From Pelargonium cotyledonis (Eukaryota > Streptophyta > Magnoliopsida > Geraniales > Geraniaceae), in NCBI GenBank assembly GCA_036897625.1, contig JAYMTA010000206.1:1-34932 (forward strand): a stretch of DNA of 34,932 nucleotides, given 5' to 3'. Below are positions 20,850 to 32,000 of the stretch, one piece after another. The notes below the pieces were generated by a model. It was not told the origin of the DNA. It ran no database searches and saw only the letters and a program-made list of their open reading frames with translations. Each line of letters starts with the position of its first letter. Within the stretch, counting starts at the first letter, position 1. Made by a program: the position numbers and the translations under genes.

Positions 20850-22181
20850 TTTTCCATAATTAAACAGAAAAAAGGAAGAAGGAAACAATCTTCGCTATTA
20901 ACAAAGAAAGGAGGAGATGGGGGCATTCTTGTCCATTCACGCTCCTTAAAATATTACCAACAAGTTTTTATTATTTAAAAATAAAATAAATAAATTGGAA
21001 AGAACTTGCAAAACCCATTGCTATGCCAATCAATCATCACCGGCTCTCGCCGCCGGCCACCGGCCACCGGCCACCGACCACCGCCCTCCATAATTATTAC
21101 TGTTAAGCACTAGTGGTGGAGCCGATTGCTTTGGACATTTTCTGATTTGTATATATTTATTTATTTATTTTTAAAATTGTACAAATCCCCGGAGTCTAGA
21201 GAAACGTATTTTCAGGTAATTTATTGTATTGGAAATGGAAATAAAAATTAAAATAGAAATTAGTTTTGGATAACTATCTAGGAGAGGATGATTGTGAGGA
21301 ATCTTATTCCAAATTCATTTTTGAATTTTATTTTATCGTACAGTTTCATCACACTGCCATTATTTTATTTTTTTGAAAGATGAACTAAAATTATCAATTC
21401 ATTTCGGATAATTCTTGTATTTTATTTTAGAAAGTGTATCACCAAAATTAATTTTGTGATATTGTGTATAATAATAACGTTTACACGTGTAATGTTGTGA
21501 ATTAGGATAGTGTAAAAAAAAATTTGTGAACATGTAAAGTTAGTGTTTCTCACCCCTGTCGGAGGGAGCCACTCTGTTAGTTGTGAGTTATCCCTTAAAC
21601 TCATAAATCTCACTTTATACCGTCGATAAAGACGTTCGAAGTTGAGATCTCAAAGAAAATTCAAACCGCATAAATCGCTTTGTCCAACGTGTGTTTGGTT
21701 GGATGGTACAAATTGTGTTTATGCATAAGGTAACGTACAAAAATATACATGCGTAAACATAAGTGCTTATGTCTTGATAAATTGCTAAAATGGAAGTCTT
21801 ACAAATGAATATCTTGATTGTAGTTTAATTGTGCAAGTTAACATTAAATTAGCTAAAATGACTAATATATAATGGGGTTGATGCTCTTTGACTTGAGTAA
21901 AAGCAAACACATTAATATGGATTTAATTTCTTGTTCAAGTGTTAGAGATGTTATATGTAAATTTATCAAAGTATAAAGTTTCAAAGCTTTGAGTCTTGGA
22001 GAACACGGTTGAGGGATTGAGTTCTTGATCTAGGTTCATGAAAAAGAAGCAAAAGACGGTTTTTTTTAAGGGAAAAAAGACAGTTTTTTAGTTGTGTGGA
22101 AAACTTGGATAATCTAGAACATCGATTTAGTTAGTACATTTACATTTTTAAATTTGCAGTTTAAATTTAAACAAGTAAATT
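20850..22181. other. Intergenic stretch upstream of LCBK1
   Basis: This AT-rich region presumably contains the LCBK1 promoter on its left side. I see no clear TATA box. Open frames here are short and unlike any family. Confidence 0.35.
21054..21081. repeat. 7-bp tandem repeat, four copies (cggccac)
   Basis: Three perfect cggccac units are followed by one variant, cgaccac, inside a short GC-rich island in otherwise AT-rich DNA about 230 bp upstream of the inferred LCBK1 leader. Confidence 0.85.
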
Positions 22182-22879
22182 TAATATTTTCAAGATGATA
22201 TAGCCTAATTATATATATAAAAAATTGTCTTAAAAAAAAACAACTTAGCTCTCTCTCTAGGAGGTTGGCGACATCATTAGGGTGAGAAGCGGCTAGGGTT
22301 TCTTGGACTGTTTTCGGCAACATAGTAGTCGTTCTCTCTAAAGAATGTGCTGCTTTTAAGCCTTTGAAGGGTGGTTTGAGTTTCGTTTGCAGTGGCTAAG
22401 GTTACAGTAAACGGAGACTATATATAAGAAGGGAGATGGATGTCTTGTTCGGCCTCATTGGTGGTTGTATTTTCCTAAGTTGTGGGTTGTGTATGGTACA
22501 TAGAGGTGGACAAATTTAGGTGTCAACATCATCAACGGAGGTCACGGTTATGATAAGGTTCAGTCCGGGGGGATGGATGAAGGATGTCGTGTGAGAACCA
22601 ACTCGCGGTCAATTTGGGGATGATGAATATTGGTTTGACAGGTTCAGAGAGTATTGTTAAGGTAGATGATTGTGAGCATCAGTCAAATCGGATGGGAGGA
22701 TTTGCCTAATGCCTCTGATTTTAGTGATTTTGCCCAATTGTATTATTGTAATCTATTTTTTGTTGATTTAGCTTATTTGGGTTAGAGTTGGATTACACTT
22801 TGCTATAATATCTAGTGATTTGCTTTAATTAATAGAATTTTGTATTCCCTTTGAAAAATATAATAATTTCAAAATGATA
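22182..22879 (+). mobile_element. Retroposon (LINE-derived, non-coding, about 660 bp) with 19-bp target-site duplication
   Basis: Flanks taatattttcaagatgata (22182-22200) and taataatttcaaaatgata (22861-22879) match at 17 of 19 bases. The insert begins in A/T-rich sequence followed by 'tagctctctctctaggagg' and 'ggctagggtttcttgg', which looks like a LINE 5' leader. It ends 'ttaattaatagaattttgta' plus a short A-rich tail, like plant LINE 3' ends. No reverse transcriptase is encoded, so it may be an internally deleted LINE or a LINE-mobilised SINE-like unit. Confidence 0.65.
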
Positions 22880-22886
22880 AATATAA

Positions 22887-23260
22887 AACTTTTTTTTAAG
22901 CAAGCAGTAACTTTTATTATAAGCGCCCGCAGGCGTGAAAATAAAAGTAAAAAGAGAGAGACCCAGGCCTAACTCAAGCATGAGATACGACCGGTCATCC
23001 AAGAAAACAAAAAACGAAACTACAATGAAGAAGGCTAACAAAAAAGAAAAAGACTAAAACCCCTTAATGACGGAACCTCATATGATGCACCATATTCAGA
23101 TCAAGTGTTGTTATCGGCTTCGGTAATCCGAAACCTCTCAATAATAGCTCTCTCTGATCCAATTGCTCTCGCCCCTACTCTCTTGCAAACTTTCCACATG
23201 GCCTCGCCCGACTGGGCAAGGGATGAAAATGATTCACTAAGGGCAGCTGCGACGTCGGTA
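22887..23260 (-). mobile_element. Antisense retroposon remnant abutting the previous insertion
   Basis: A T run at 22890-22897 (minus-strand poly(A) tail) is preceded on the minus strand by '...ttataataaaagttactgct', the usual A/T-rich 3' end of a plant LINE. A 53-codon minus-strand open stretch (about 23,262-23,101), ending in residues AIIERFRITEADNNT, lies upstream in the element. I do not recognise it. The 5' boundary is uncertain; the hairpin at 23,255-23,294 lies at the likely border. Confidence 0.45.
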
Positions 23261-23294
23261 TATCATCATAAAACATTTATTGATGATATACCGA
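23255..23294. repeat. Perfect 14-bp inverted repeat with 12-nt loop
   Basis: The arm tcggtatatcatca (23255-23268) is the exact reverse complement of tgatgatataccga (23281-23294), separated by taaaacatttat. It has no T-run of terminator type, and its function is unknown. Confidence 0.85.
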
Positions 23295-23935
23295 GACATG
23301 TAGAAGTAAATATGAGTTTTATCATTAGAAAAAGAAAATACTTTTCATTTTCATGATTTCATATGAACATATCCTAATTAACTTCTTAATTGTCTAAAAT
23401 TAGAAATCAAATCATCATTTCTAGACGAAGAGACTATAACTCAATACTTACTCGAGATAATTATTGCGATGTTCAAACTGTGCCTCAAATACAATAAATA
23501 CATGCACACACAAGACAAATAACTGTTATAAAAAATAAAATGATTATTAGTGGAACTTGCACAAAGATAACGCTTCACATTGTAAACAAATTCACATCCA
23601 AATCTATTTATTTTGTAAAAACGTCACCTACAAAACTACAAAAGCAACCTATTTTGTTTCAATGATTTGTACTAATGTTTTTATATTATTCAATTAATTG
23701 GTATGGAGAGAAACGTGTTTTCTTAAAAAGAAAAAAAAAGAAAAAAAAAGAAGAAAAACTAGTCGACGACCGTGAGCTGTAGAATTTGGGCGTTTAAAAT
23801 AGAAATAGAATACAAACAAACACGCCCTCTCACTATACGCAAGCAAGCCCTGAGCCCTGACGACCTCAACTCAACGTCTGATTTTATTGGAAAAAAAAAA
23901 ATTTGTTGCCTCTCAAACCAAACCCCTAATAGTTT
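23295..23935. other. Spacer and probable promoter of the SNF2-RING gene
   Basis: No gene was recognised. A purine-rich tract of A runs broken by single G residues (about 23,726-23,758) lies roughly 200 bp upstream of the inferred transcribed leader. Confidence 0.35.
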
Positions 23936-23939
23936 GGTG

Positions 23940-24069
23940 AGGTCAGTGTTAGGCCGCTAGGAAGAGGAGGAGAGGGCGGTGGTTTCCGATTTGGGTGTTC
24001 GTCGCCGATTTGCGCCGAGAGACCGGAGAGGGTGCTTGGCTGGCTGCCAGGCCACTGCAACCAAACCAG
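23940..24069 (+). other. Probable first 5'UTR exon of the SNF2-RING helicase gene
   Basis: A GC-richer segment ('ggaagaggaggagagggcgg', then 'ttcgtcgccgatttgcgccg') runs to a GTGAAA donor at 24070 after '...aaccaaaccag'. The next usable acceptor before the start codon is 'tcttcaattgcag' ending at 25890. This gives a 5'UTR intron of about 1.8 kb and a second leader exon at 25891-25965. The 5' end of the exon is approximate and additional leader exons cannot be excluded. Confidence 0.45.
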
Positions 24070-24402
24070 GTGAAATTTCTTTTCTCTTCATTTTCGATTT
24101 CATTGATTCTAACGCCCATGCCCGTTAATTTTTAACTTACTTGACTCACACTGCAAACCCTACGAATAGTAGTTAGTAGTCGAGGGTTAGGGTCGGAATC
24201 AAGATCAGGATCGGCCATTGTTGGTTGTTGTTTTTTTTTTTTTTTTCCTTTTTCATATCATTTAAATTTTCTCTGCATTTTACTTGAAATCTCTGAAATT
24301 TTGTAATTTTATCTGTTCGTTGAAACAATCTACTGGTTTGGGTTTGTGGGTTTGTGTTGGTTTTAGTTGTTGCATGCTTTACTTTTGTAATTGATTCTGC
24401 AT

Positions 24403-24444
24403 TATGGCTTCCAGAATGGTAGCTATGGCTTCCAGAATGGTAGC
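24403..24444. repeat. Perfect 21-bp tandem duplication
   Basis: The unit tatggcttccagaatggtag + c at 24403-24423 is repeated without change at 24424-24444, inside the inferred leader intron. Perfect identity suggests a recent slippage or duplication event. Confidence 0.95.
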
Positions 24445-24841
24445 ATAATTCGTCTATTTGTTTTTTCATGTATTTATCTGTTTATTCTGAATATGTTTTC
24501 CCATTGATGGAGAAAGTTACTATTTTGACCTTTTCATCCTAGGAATGCTGGGACCTTTTTTATTTGATTCATCTATCAATGAAGGAATTTCAGTAGAATC
24601 TGAGTGCTCCCATCTATACTTTTGTTCCGTTTGATCTCCAAATCATTTTTAGGGTCACACTATATTTAACTTGCATTGGAACAGTAGAGCCCCGAAGAAG
24701 GATATGTTATGTAATTATTCACAATTAATAACCCAGTGGTATTCTCAGGAACGAATTTTATAGATTTTTATTTATGGATAGGAGCAATTATCTCAGGCAT
24801 AGTTTTTTTTTATTTTTTCATTCCTGTTATCCAGATTTCAA

Positions 24842-24983
24842 GGGCTATTTGTCCATAAGTTATTTTTTTTATAGGCAAGCGGTTCTTTATTAATAAAACC
24901 CGAACTGGAAAATAAAAGTACAAAACGAAAATGAAAGCAACTATCAAGCTAATACCAAACATGGGCTATTTGCCCATTAGTTA
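24842..24983 (-). mobile_element. Very short (100 bp) 5'-truncated LINE stub with 21-bp target-site duplication
   Basis: Flanks gggctatttgtccataagtt+a (24842-24862) and gggctatttgcccattagtt+a (24963-24983) match at 19 of 21 bases. The insert starts with eight T (minus-strand A tail) and continues 'ataggcaagcggttctttat', the reverse complement of a typical plant LINE 3' end. Only about 100 bp of the element was copied. It lies in the inferred 5'UTR intron of the SNF2-RING gene. Confidence 0.8.
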
Positions 24984-25965
24984 AAAGATTGTTTAGTATA
25001 CACTGGCTCACTCTACCAGAGGCCAGAGCCTGATGTAAAATACATGTAAAAAAAGATTGTTTATTTTTAGTTTTATTGCATTTTATGTGGTGGATTTGTT
25101 TTATGGTCTGGTGGTGTGTTTTGAAGTGGTTTCCAGGTTGTGTGAATTTGGCTAGTTGAACTTGATGCCATTTGGGCGATGTAACTAATGAGGGAGAATT
25201 GACCGTGTCTTCAGTTTTAGGGTTAGTTCTCATTTTCTTCCCATGAGCTCTATATATGGCTGCATTCAGGCTCTACGTCTAGATTACGGTGCTGCTGGGT
25301 TATATAGTTTAAATAGTAACAGCAAATATCAGCAGGGTCCAAAGAAGAGATATCACTTATCCATGCGAGGATTGAGGTTCCAGGGAGGTTACAGCTACTG
25401 TGCTTCAAAGTGTCGCTCACCCTATTTTAGATGCGTCATTCCTTGGTTCATTATGGATGGAATTATTGCCTAGGGGTTGGAGGTGTTTAAGAAGGAACTT
25501 CAATAGTGAGGGATGTTTATGGATTGAATTACTTTCATTTAGTTAACCAGGATATTGTAGTCCACTCTCGTTGACTTTTTGTTAATAAAAGAGTACATTT
25601 ATAAATAACATTCTAAAGTAACCTTTGAGCCATCTCCTATGATATTTAAGATTGATTTTATATTGTTTCATGTCCTATTAATGTTAATTTTGTGCTGTAT
25701 ATCTGAAATGGGAATGCAGCTCATTTAGATGCCTGATCATGTAAATCATCTCAATGATTAATTTCATTGATCGTGGAGTTGCTTCTGTATTTTAAAACTT
25801 GGTGAGTTTGTCTGATGGTTAAATGCAGATTCTTTTCTTCTCTGTTTAGGCACTGTATCTTGAGGTACTGATTCTGATCTTCAATTGCAGAAGAGCTCAT
25901 CTTTCAGAATTATTTTCCTAAACTGGTTTCAGAAATAAAATCACCAGTCAGAATTTGCAACTGCA

Positions 25966-28900
25966 ATGGAGCCTATAGATATAAGTTCATCTGACAGCGA
26001 ATTTGAGATAGAAGTGGATCCGTTACCTACAACAAGATCCACCAATTTGAGGGTTCTTCCATCATGGGCATCTGAAGATGACACGAGTTCAATTAGAACA
26101 GGTTATACTTAGTTTTATAAATTAAGAACCTCCTAGTTTGAATATGTTCATATATTATAAATCATTGAGTCATTTGTCAAATTTGCAGGCGATGGGAGAC
26201 AGTCTCAAATGGTTCCGTCTTCTAAAAGAGCATCTGCTTCTAATGGTTCTAACCATGTCAAAGAGAATGGGAATGCAGCCCACCCTCGGACTGTCAATTC
26301 GCAAATATCTAATACTCATTTTAAAGAATATGAGAAACTTTCATCTCAAGAAGCGTTGAAGAGGACTCTTCCATCATCTGCATCAACTTCTAAATCATAC
26401 AATCAGACTCGTGATACTTATGGCAACTCTTTCCACTTATCTGGGTCAAATAGCAAGGGGAATACAAGAGATCATGTTGGTAGAGTCAATGATGATGAAA
26501 TTATTATGTATGAGAATCGTGGGAGTAGAGTCCTTCCCCCATCTTTGGTGCACGGAAAGTCTATATCTACTCCACAGTACGGGATTTCAGGTGATCCTAT
26601 GTACCATTCTGGAGTGGGTCCAGATGGTGCTACAGGGACAGATGAAAGACTGATTTATCAAGCAGTGGTAGAGGTAGTCCTTGCAATCATTTCTTCTACT
26701 TTTTACAGTTGCATGGGTAGTATAAATTGTCTGCACCTTTTCCTCTTCCCAATCAATAATCTAATTCAATTTATATAAACTATAAAGAGCTGCATTTTCT
26801 TGGGCTTCTTTTGTGTTCCAATGTCTGGCAAGTTGTGCTACATAACCTTAATTTTCTGAAGTGATTGAAAATATGTTTGTCGAAAGTACTTTTAAGCTTG
26901 GCATATCTCTGTGCTGTGCAGCCTGGGTCCTAGATCGATCAGACACCTATATCGTGCTTACAGTTATATCTTTTTATATTATTATTATTATTATTTATTA
27001 AGCTCATTTTAGTGTTTACAACAGCAGGTGGTGGTTGGGTTTGCTTCGTATCTCTAGTAGCTGAAGAATTTATGTATCTTTAAAAGGCTAAGAAAGTGTA
27101 AATTGTAACTTGGAATTTTGTTGTTTCAGGATTTCAATCAACCCAAACTAGAAGCGACTTTGCCTGATGGTCTTCTGTCTGTCCCTCTTCTTAGACATCA
27201 GGTTTTTATATTTATCTAAGGCTATTGGCGCTTTATTGTATGTGTGGCATTTGTATTGAACTTGCCATTCTACATTTTCAGAAAATTGCACTGGCATGGA
27301 TGCTTCAAAAGGAAACTAAAAGTTGCCATTGTTTGGGTGGAATTTTAGCAGATGATCAGGTCACTTTTTTACATGTGTGTATATATATATATATATATTT
27401 ATGTTGAAGTTAGTTGACTGGTAGATCTGACCACATGATATTTGTTTTTGAAGTCTTACAATTAAAAGGAACATCTATCAGGACTCATTTGACTTTCATC
27501 TCTCAGGGTCTTGGAAAGACTGTCTCAATGATTGCTCTCATACAAATGGAAAAGACTCTGCAGAAAAAAACTAAATCAGAAGACCAATGCAATCACAAAG
27601 CTGAAGCATTGAACTTAGATGATGATGAAGATGATAAAGGAGGTGAGAGTTTGGATAAAGCAAAGCAGACAGGAGAGTCTGATAGTGTAAAACTTACTTC
27701 TGAAGCGAGTACTTCTACACGAGAGTTCAACAGGCGAAGGCCAGCTGCTGGTACATTGGTTGTCTGTCCGGCAAGTGTTCTTCGACAGTGGGCCAGGGAA
27801 CTTGATGAGAAAGTTGCAGATGAAGCTAAGCTTTCTGTCCTAATCTACCATGGAGGCAGTAGGACAAAGGATCATGTTGAACTGGCGAAGTATGATGTGG
27901 TTTTGACAACATATTCTATTGTAACTAACGAAGTCCCAAAACAGCCTCTAGTTGACGAGGATGATGATGACAAAAATGGGGAGAAACATGGATTGTCTGC
28001 AGAATTTTCTACCAATAGGAAGAGGAAAAACATAACAGCTGTTACTAAGAAGGGAAAGAAGGGTAGAAAAGGAATTGATAGTTCCTCTATTGATTATGAT
28101 TGTGGTGCACTTGCAAGAGTGAATTGGCTTAGGGTGATATTAGATGAAGCTCAAACAATAAAAAATCACAGAACTCAAGTGGCTCGGGCCTGCTGCAGTC
28201 TTCGTGCAAAAAGACGGTGGTGCTTGTCTGGAACACCTATACAAAATTCAATTGATGATTTGTACAGCTACTTCAGGTTTCTGAGATATGACCCATATGC
28301 TAAATACAAAGCATTTATCAACGGGATAAAGAATCTGATATCTAGAAATTCAATCCAAGGTTACATGAAGCTTCAAGTAGTTCTGAGGGCTTGCATGCTC
28401 CGGCGAACAAAAGGTAAATGCATTATTTTATTATTTTGGTGGTTGAAGGGGGTGATTATTTCCTTTTTTTTTTATTTTTTCTATTTTTTTATTTATACTT
28501 TTGTTGGTAGAGCAAAAGATGATGTTAATATAATTCTCTGCTGTTGCTTGGATATTGAGAAGCTATGAAAGTACACCTGGATCTTTCAAGACATTCATAA
28601 CCGATATTGTTGGTTTTAATCTATTCAAGTGAATTTTCTTTATTATTTGTTGTGACCATATTTGGCAGATTTCACCACTGGTAATAGTAGAACTTTATTA
28701 TTCTAGTTTGTCTTCATCTTGTCTCCTTTTGTCATTCTTTGTATGATATATAAGCACTTCAGAAATGAACTCTTTTTCCAGTAACAGCTTTCCACATCTA
28801 TTGCCCTTTTAATAAGAATGTGAAACTACACGTTTTTTCATTTCCATGTAAGCGTGACCCAAGATTGAATTTTTGTATCTAATTCAAAACTTGAATCACT

Positions 28901-31671
28901 TTTCTGTTATCTTGAGGATCATCATTTTTTTTTTTTGGGTATAGGAACATTGATTGATGGGGAGCCTATAATTCAATTACCCCCGAAAACCATACGCCTG
29001 AATAAGGTAGACTTCTCACAGGAAGAGCGGGCCTTTTATATAAAGCTTGAAGCTGACTCACGTTCTCAGTTTAAGGTGATCTTTGTTTCATTTATTTATT
29101 TCCTCATGAAGGAATTGAGTAATTCTGCATTAGATTATAAATATTATAAATATCTTTTATTTTTGCCCTGCAACTACCGATATGTATGCTGCACCATATT
29201 TTCTAATAAAGCTTATTCCCAAATAAATTGTATATGGTGTTAAAGGTGCCTTATCTCAGTGCATTAGATATTGTGAAGACAGAGCCCTTATCTACAACAT
29301 GTGTTCTATAATTGTTACCTTGCAGGCCTATGCTGCTGCTGGCACATTGAATCAAAATTATGCAAATATTCTTTTGTTGCTTTTGCGTCTTCGTCAAGCT
29401 TGTGACCATCCACTTCTTGTCAAAGGATTTAATTCAGAATCTGCTGGAAAAGGTTCTGTTGAAATGGCAAAGAGACTTCCTAAAGATATGGTAACATATT
29501 TTTTGGATCTTCTGGAATTTTCCTCGGCCATATGTCAAGTATGCCATGTGAGTAACATTATAGACTTTTTCTATGCATCTTCATTTGAAAGCTTTAACAA
29601 AATAATTATATGTACTTGGAATATTGATGTGCATTTTTTATGGAATACAGTCCAATGATGTCATTGTTGCTGTGGATACTAGAATTTTGGTGGGTTATGA
29701 CGTATGTGTTGTCAGTCTATAACAGTATATGTCAACTAGAGATGTGTGGGACTATGGGAGCTTGACCACTCGTGTTAAAATCAAAATACTGTTACACTCT
29801 ATTGAACTTGAGGCATTGTTTGTACTTTGCTGGAGATGTACATAATTCCAATTTCATTAATGTTTGACAACAATGGGGACTAAGTGTGTAACCAATTTTA
29901 AACCATTGGCCAGACGTAGGTACTTGGGGACAATTTTATTCCATTTGGGGAATAGTTCCAAAGAATCAGTACGAGTCTAGTTATGAATGCATTATGTTAC
30001 ACTTAATATTGTTAGTTGGAATCTTTTGTAGTATTGTATTCAGTTGTGTCCACTGCCCCAATCATCCCAATTCTCAACCATGCGAGTTTTCAATCTTGTG
30101 TCAGACGATTTTGAAAATCTGCACATAAATTGCCTTTTGTTTTTTTATCCCTGTAGCTGTGTTCAAGTATTTGCACGACTATTGGAGGTGTCTCTGTTCT
30201 GTTGTATTCAGCAATGCTTTGTGTTCTTGACCTTTTATGTCATCATTTTAAGCATTGGTAGTATAATTTTTCTCCCTCTTAGTCTTCTAGGTAAATTTTT
30301 TGATGGGAAGTATTTGACTGGCTAAAAGAAAGAATTTGTCATTGCTTGACAGACCTATCTAATTCTTATATCCATTGATTCTTTTACAGGATCCACCTGA
30401 GGACCCTGTTGTTACCATGTGTGGTCACATTTTTTGCTATCAGTGTGTATCAGAATATTTGACAGGCGATGACAATATGTGTCCTGCAAGGAGCTGTAAA
30501 GAGCAACTCAGCACTGATGTTGTTTATTCCAAAGCTACTCTTATTCGTTGTATCTCTGATGATTTTGATGGAAATCTCGTGAATTCTCAGTTTGGTGAGA
30601 AATCAGGAGTTCAGAATAGTTTCACTTCAGCTAAAATCACAGCTATTCTTGAGATTCTGCAATCACATTTACTTGTCAATGGTGCAAGTTCAGAACCGCA
30701 TAGTACCTCAGGATGCAATGGAAATTCTCCCTCTTCTGGGAAAATAAACAGAGAGAGTTCCCATTCTGGTGTTAGCGCTTCAGTGCACACAACAGTGTAT
30801 TCAAACGCTCCAGAAGGACCGATAAAAACAATTATTTTCTCCCAGTGGACTGGCATGTTGGACTTGGTTGAACAAGAATTGAGACAGTATCTCATATGTT
30901 ACAGGAGGCTTGATGGCACAATGACCCTTTCTTCAAGAGACAAGGCTGTAAGAGATTTCAACTCTGATCCCGAGGTTTGCCCCCTGCATGGACTTTTGAA
31001 TATAACTTTCATGAGCTCAATTAGTGTGTATACATTGATATACCTTGGGCAAACTGAGTATCTAATTAGTGTTCAAACCCATAAAAATTATGGGAGTCCA
31101 ATAGATTTAAGCTATATGCTTTATGCAGAATATGATACTTCCATATAACATATGTTTCAATTTGCTCATGTTCTGCGGGATTATTTCTCATTAGCATTCT
31201 TATTTCCCAAATCCTTGTTCGCGGAATCTAAGTGACTGGACATCATTGCAGGTGACGGTTATGCTGATGTCACTAAAAGCAGGAAACCTTGGTTTGAACA
31301 TGGTTGCAGCTTGTCATGTTATCCTTTTGGATCTATGGTGGAATCCAACAACTGAAGACCAAGCTATTGATCGAGCTCATAGAATTGGACAGACTCGTCC
31401 TGTTACTGTAACACGAATCACTATTAAAGATACCGTTGAAGATAGGATATTAGCTCTCCAGGTATAATTACTGTTGTTGTCGTTCTCACTTTTCTTGGGC
31501 ACTATATGCACATTGCGCAGTATTTATTGTTTGATATATCGTTCTCTTTGTGATGGATGGTTACAGGAAGAAAAGAGAAAAATGGTTGCATCAGCATTTG
31601 GTGAAGATCAAGGCGGGAGCTCTGCAACTCGCCTAACAGTTGAGGATCTCAAGTATCTTTTCAAGTTCTAA
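25966..31671 (+). CDS. CHR28: SNF2-family ATPase with inserted RING finger (FRG1/FRG2, CHR27/CHR28 type)
   Basis: A nuclear SNF2 ATPase of the Rad5/Uls1-like class. In Arabidopsis the FRG1/FRG2 pair is needed for RNA-directed DNA methylation. Coding exons are 25966-26101, 26189-26673, 27130-27201, 27282-27359, 27507-28413, 28945-29075, 29326-29547, 30390-30974, 31252-31461 and 31567-31671. All are GT-AG and in frame, giving 976 residues (CHR28 about 981). The N-terminal 200 residues are Ser-rich, starting [18 protein letters not shown]. ATPase motif I reads LADDQGLGKT (about 253-262), motif II DEAQ (470-473), and motif [11 protein letters not shown] (498-505). The RING is C3HC4 with C673, C676, C688, H690, C693, C696, C708 and C713, inserted between the helicase lobes. 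Then follow [29 protein letters not shown] (879-888), [20 protein letters not shown] and the end [12 protein letters not shown]. The start is the first ATG after the leader acceptor. Choosing between CHR27 and CHR28 orthology needs a tree. Confidence 0.95.
27377..27398. repeat. AT microsatellite in an intron
   Basis: A (ta)n tract of about 20 bp follows 'acatgtgtg' in the intron between exons 4 and 5 of the SNF2-RING gene. Confidence 0.8.
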
Positions 31672-32000
31672 AAAAACTGCATGCTTGGTGTTCCTTTAGC
31701 CTAGGTATCACTAACCCGACGTTTCTGTGGAAATGAGGAGGTTATAATAGATGAGAGTCAAAAGAAATGGATTGAGATCTTTTCTGAAGTAGAAAATCTG
31801 TGGCTTCCAGTTCCAACACTGGTAAATTAGGACTGGTAGGTGTTGGCATTTTGGGATGGTACCTTATATGATTTTGAGGCCCAGAGAACCGTTTTTGTTC
31901 CGAGGTAGCATACAGTAGCTGCCTGTAAATATTCTAATTATTTATAACATTTAGTTTGTGTAGGTAGGTTATATAATGCTGTTACCACCGTAATATATGT
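31672..32000 (+). other. Probable 3'UTR of the SNF2-RING gene
   Basis: Gene-proximal sequence follows directly after the TAA stop. No canonical AATAAA is visible; A/T-rich candidates such as 'ctaattatttataac' near 31,940 could serve as plant poly(A) signals. Confidence 0.35.
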
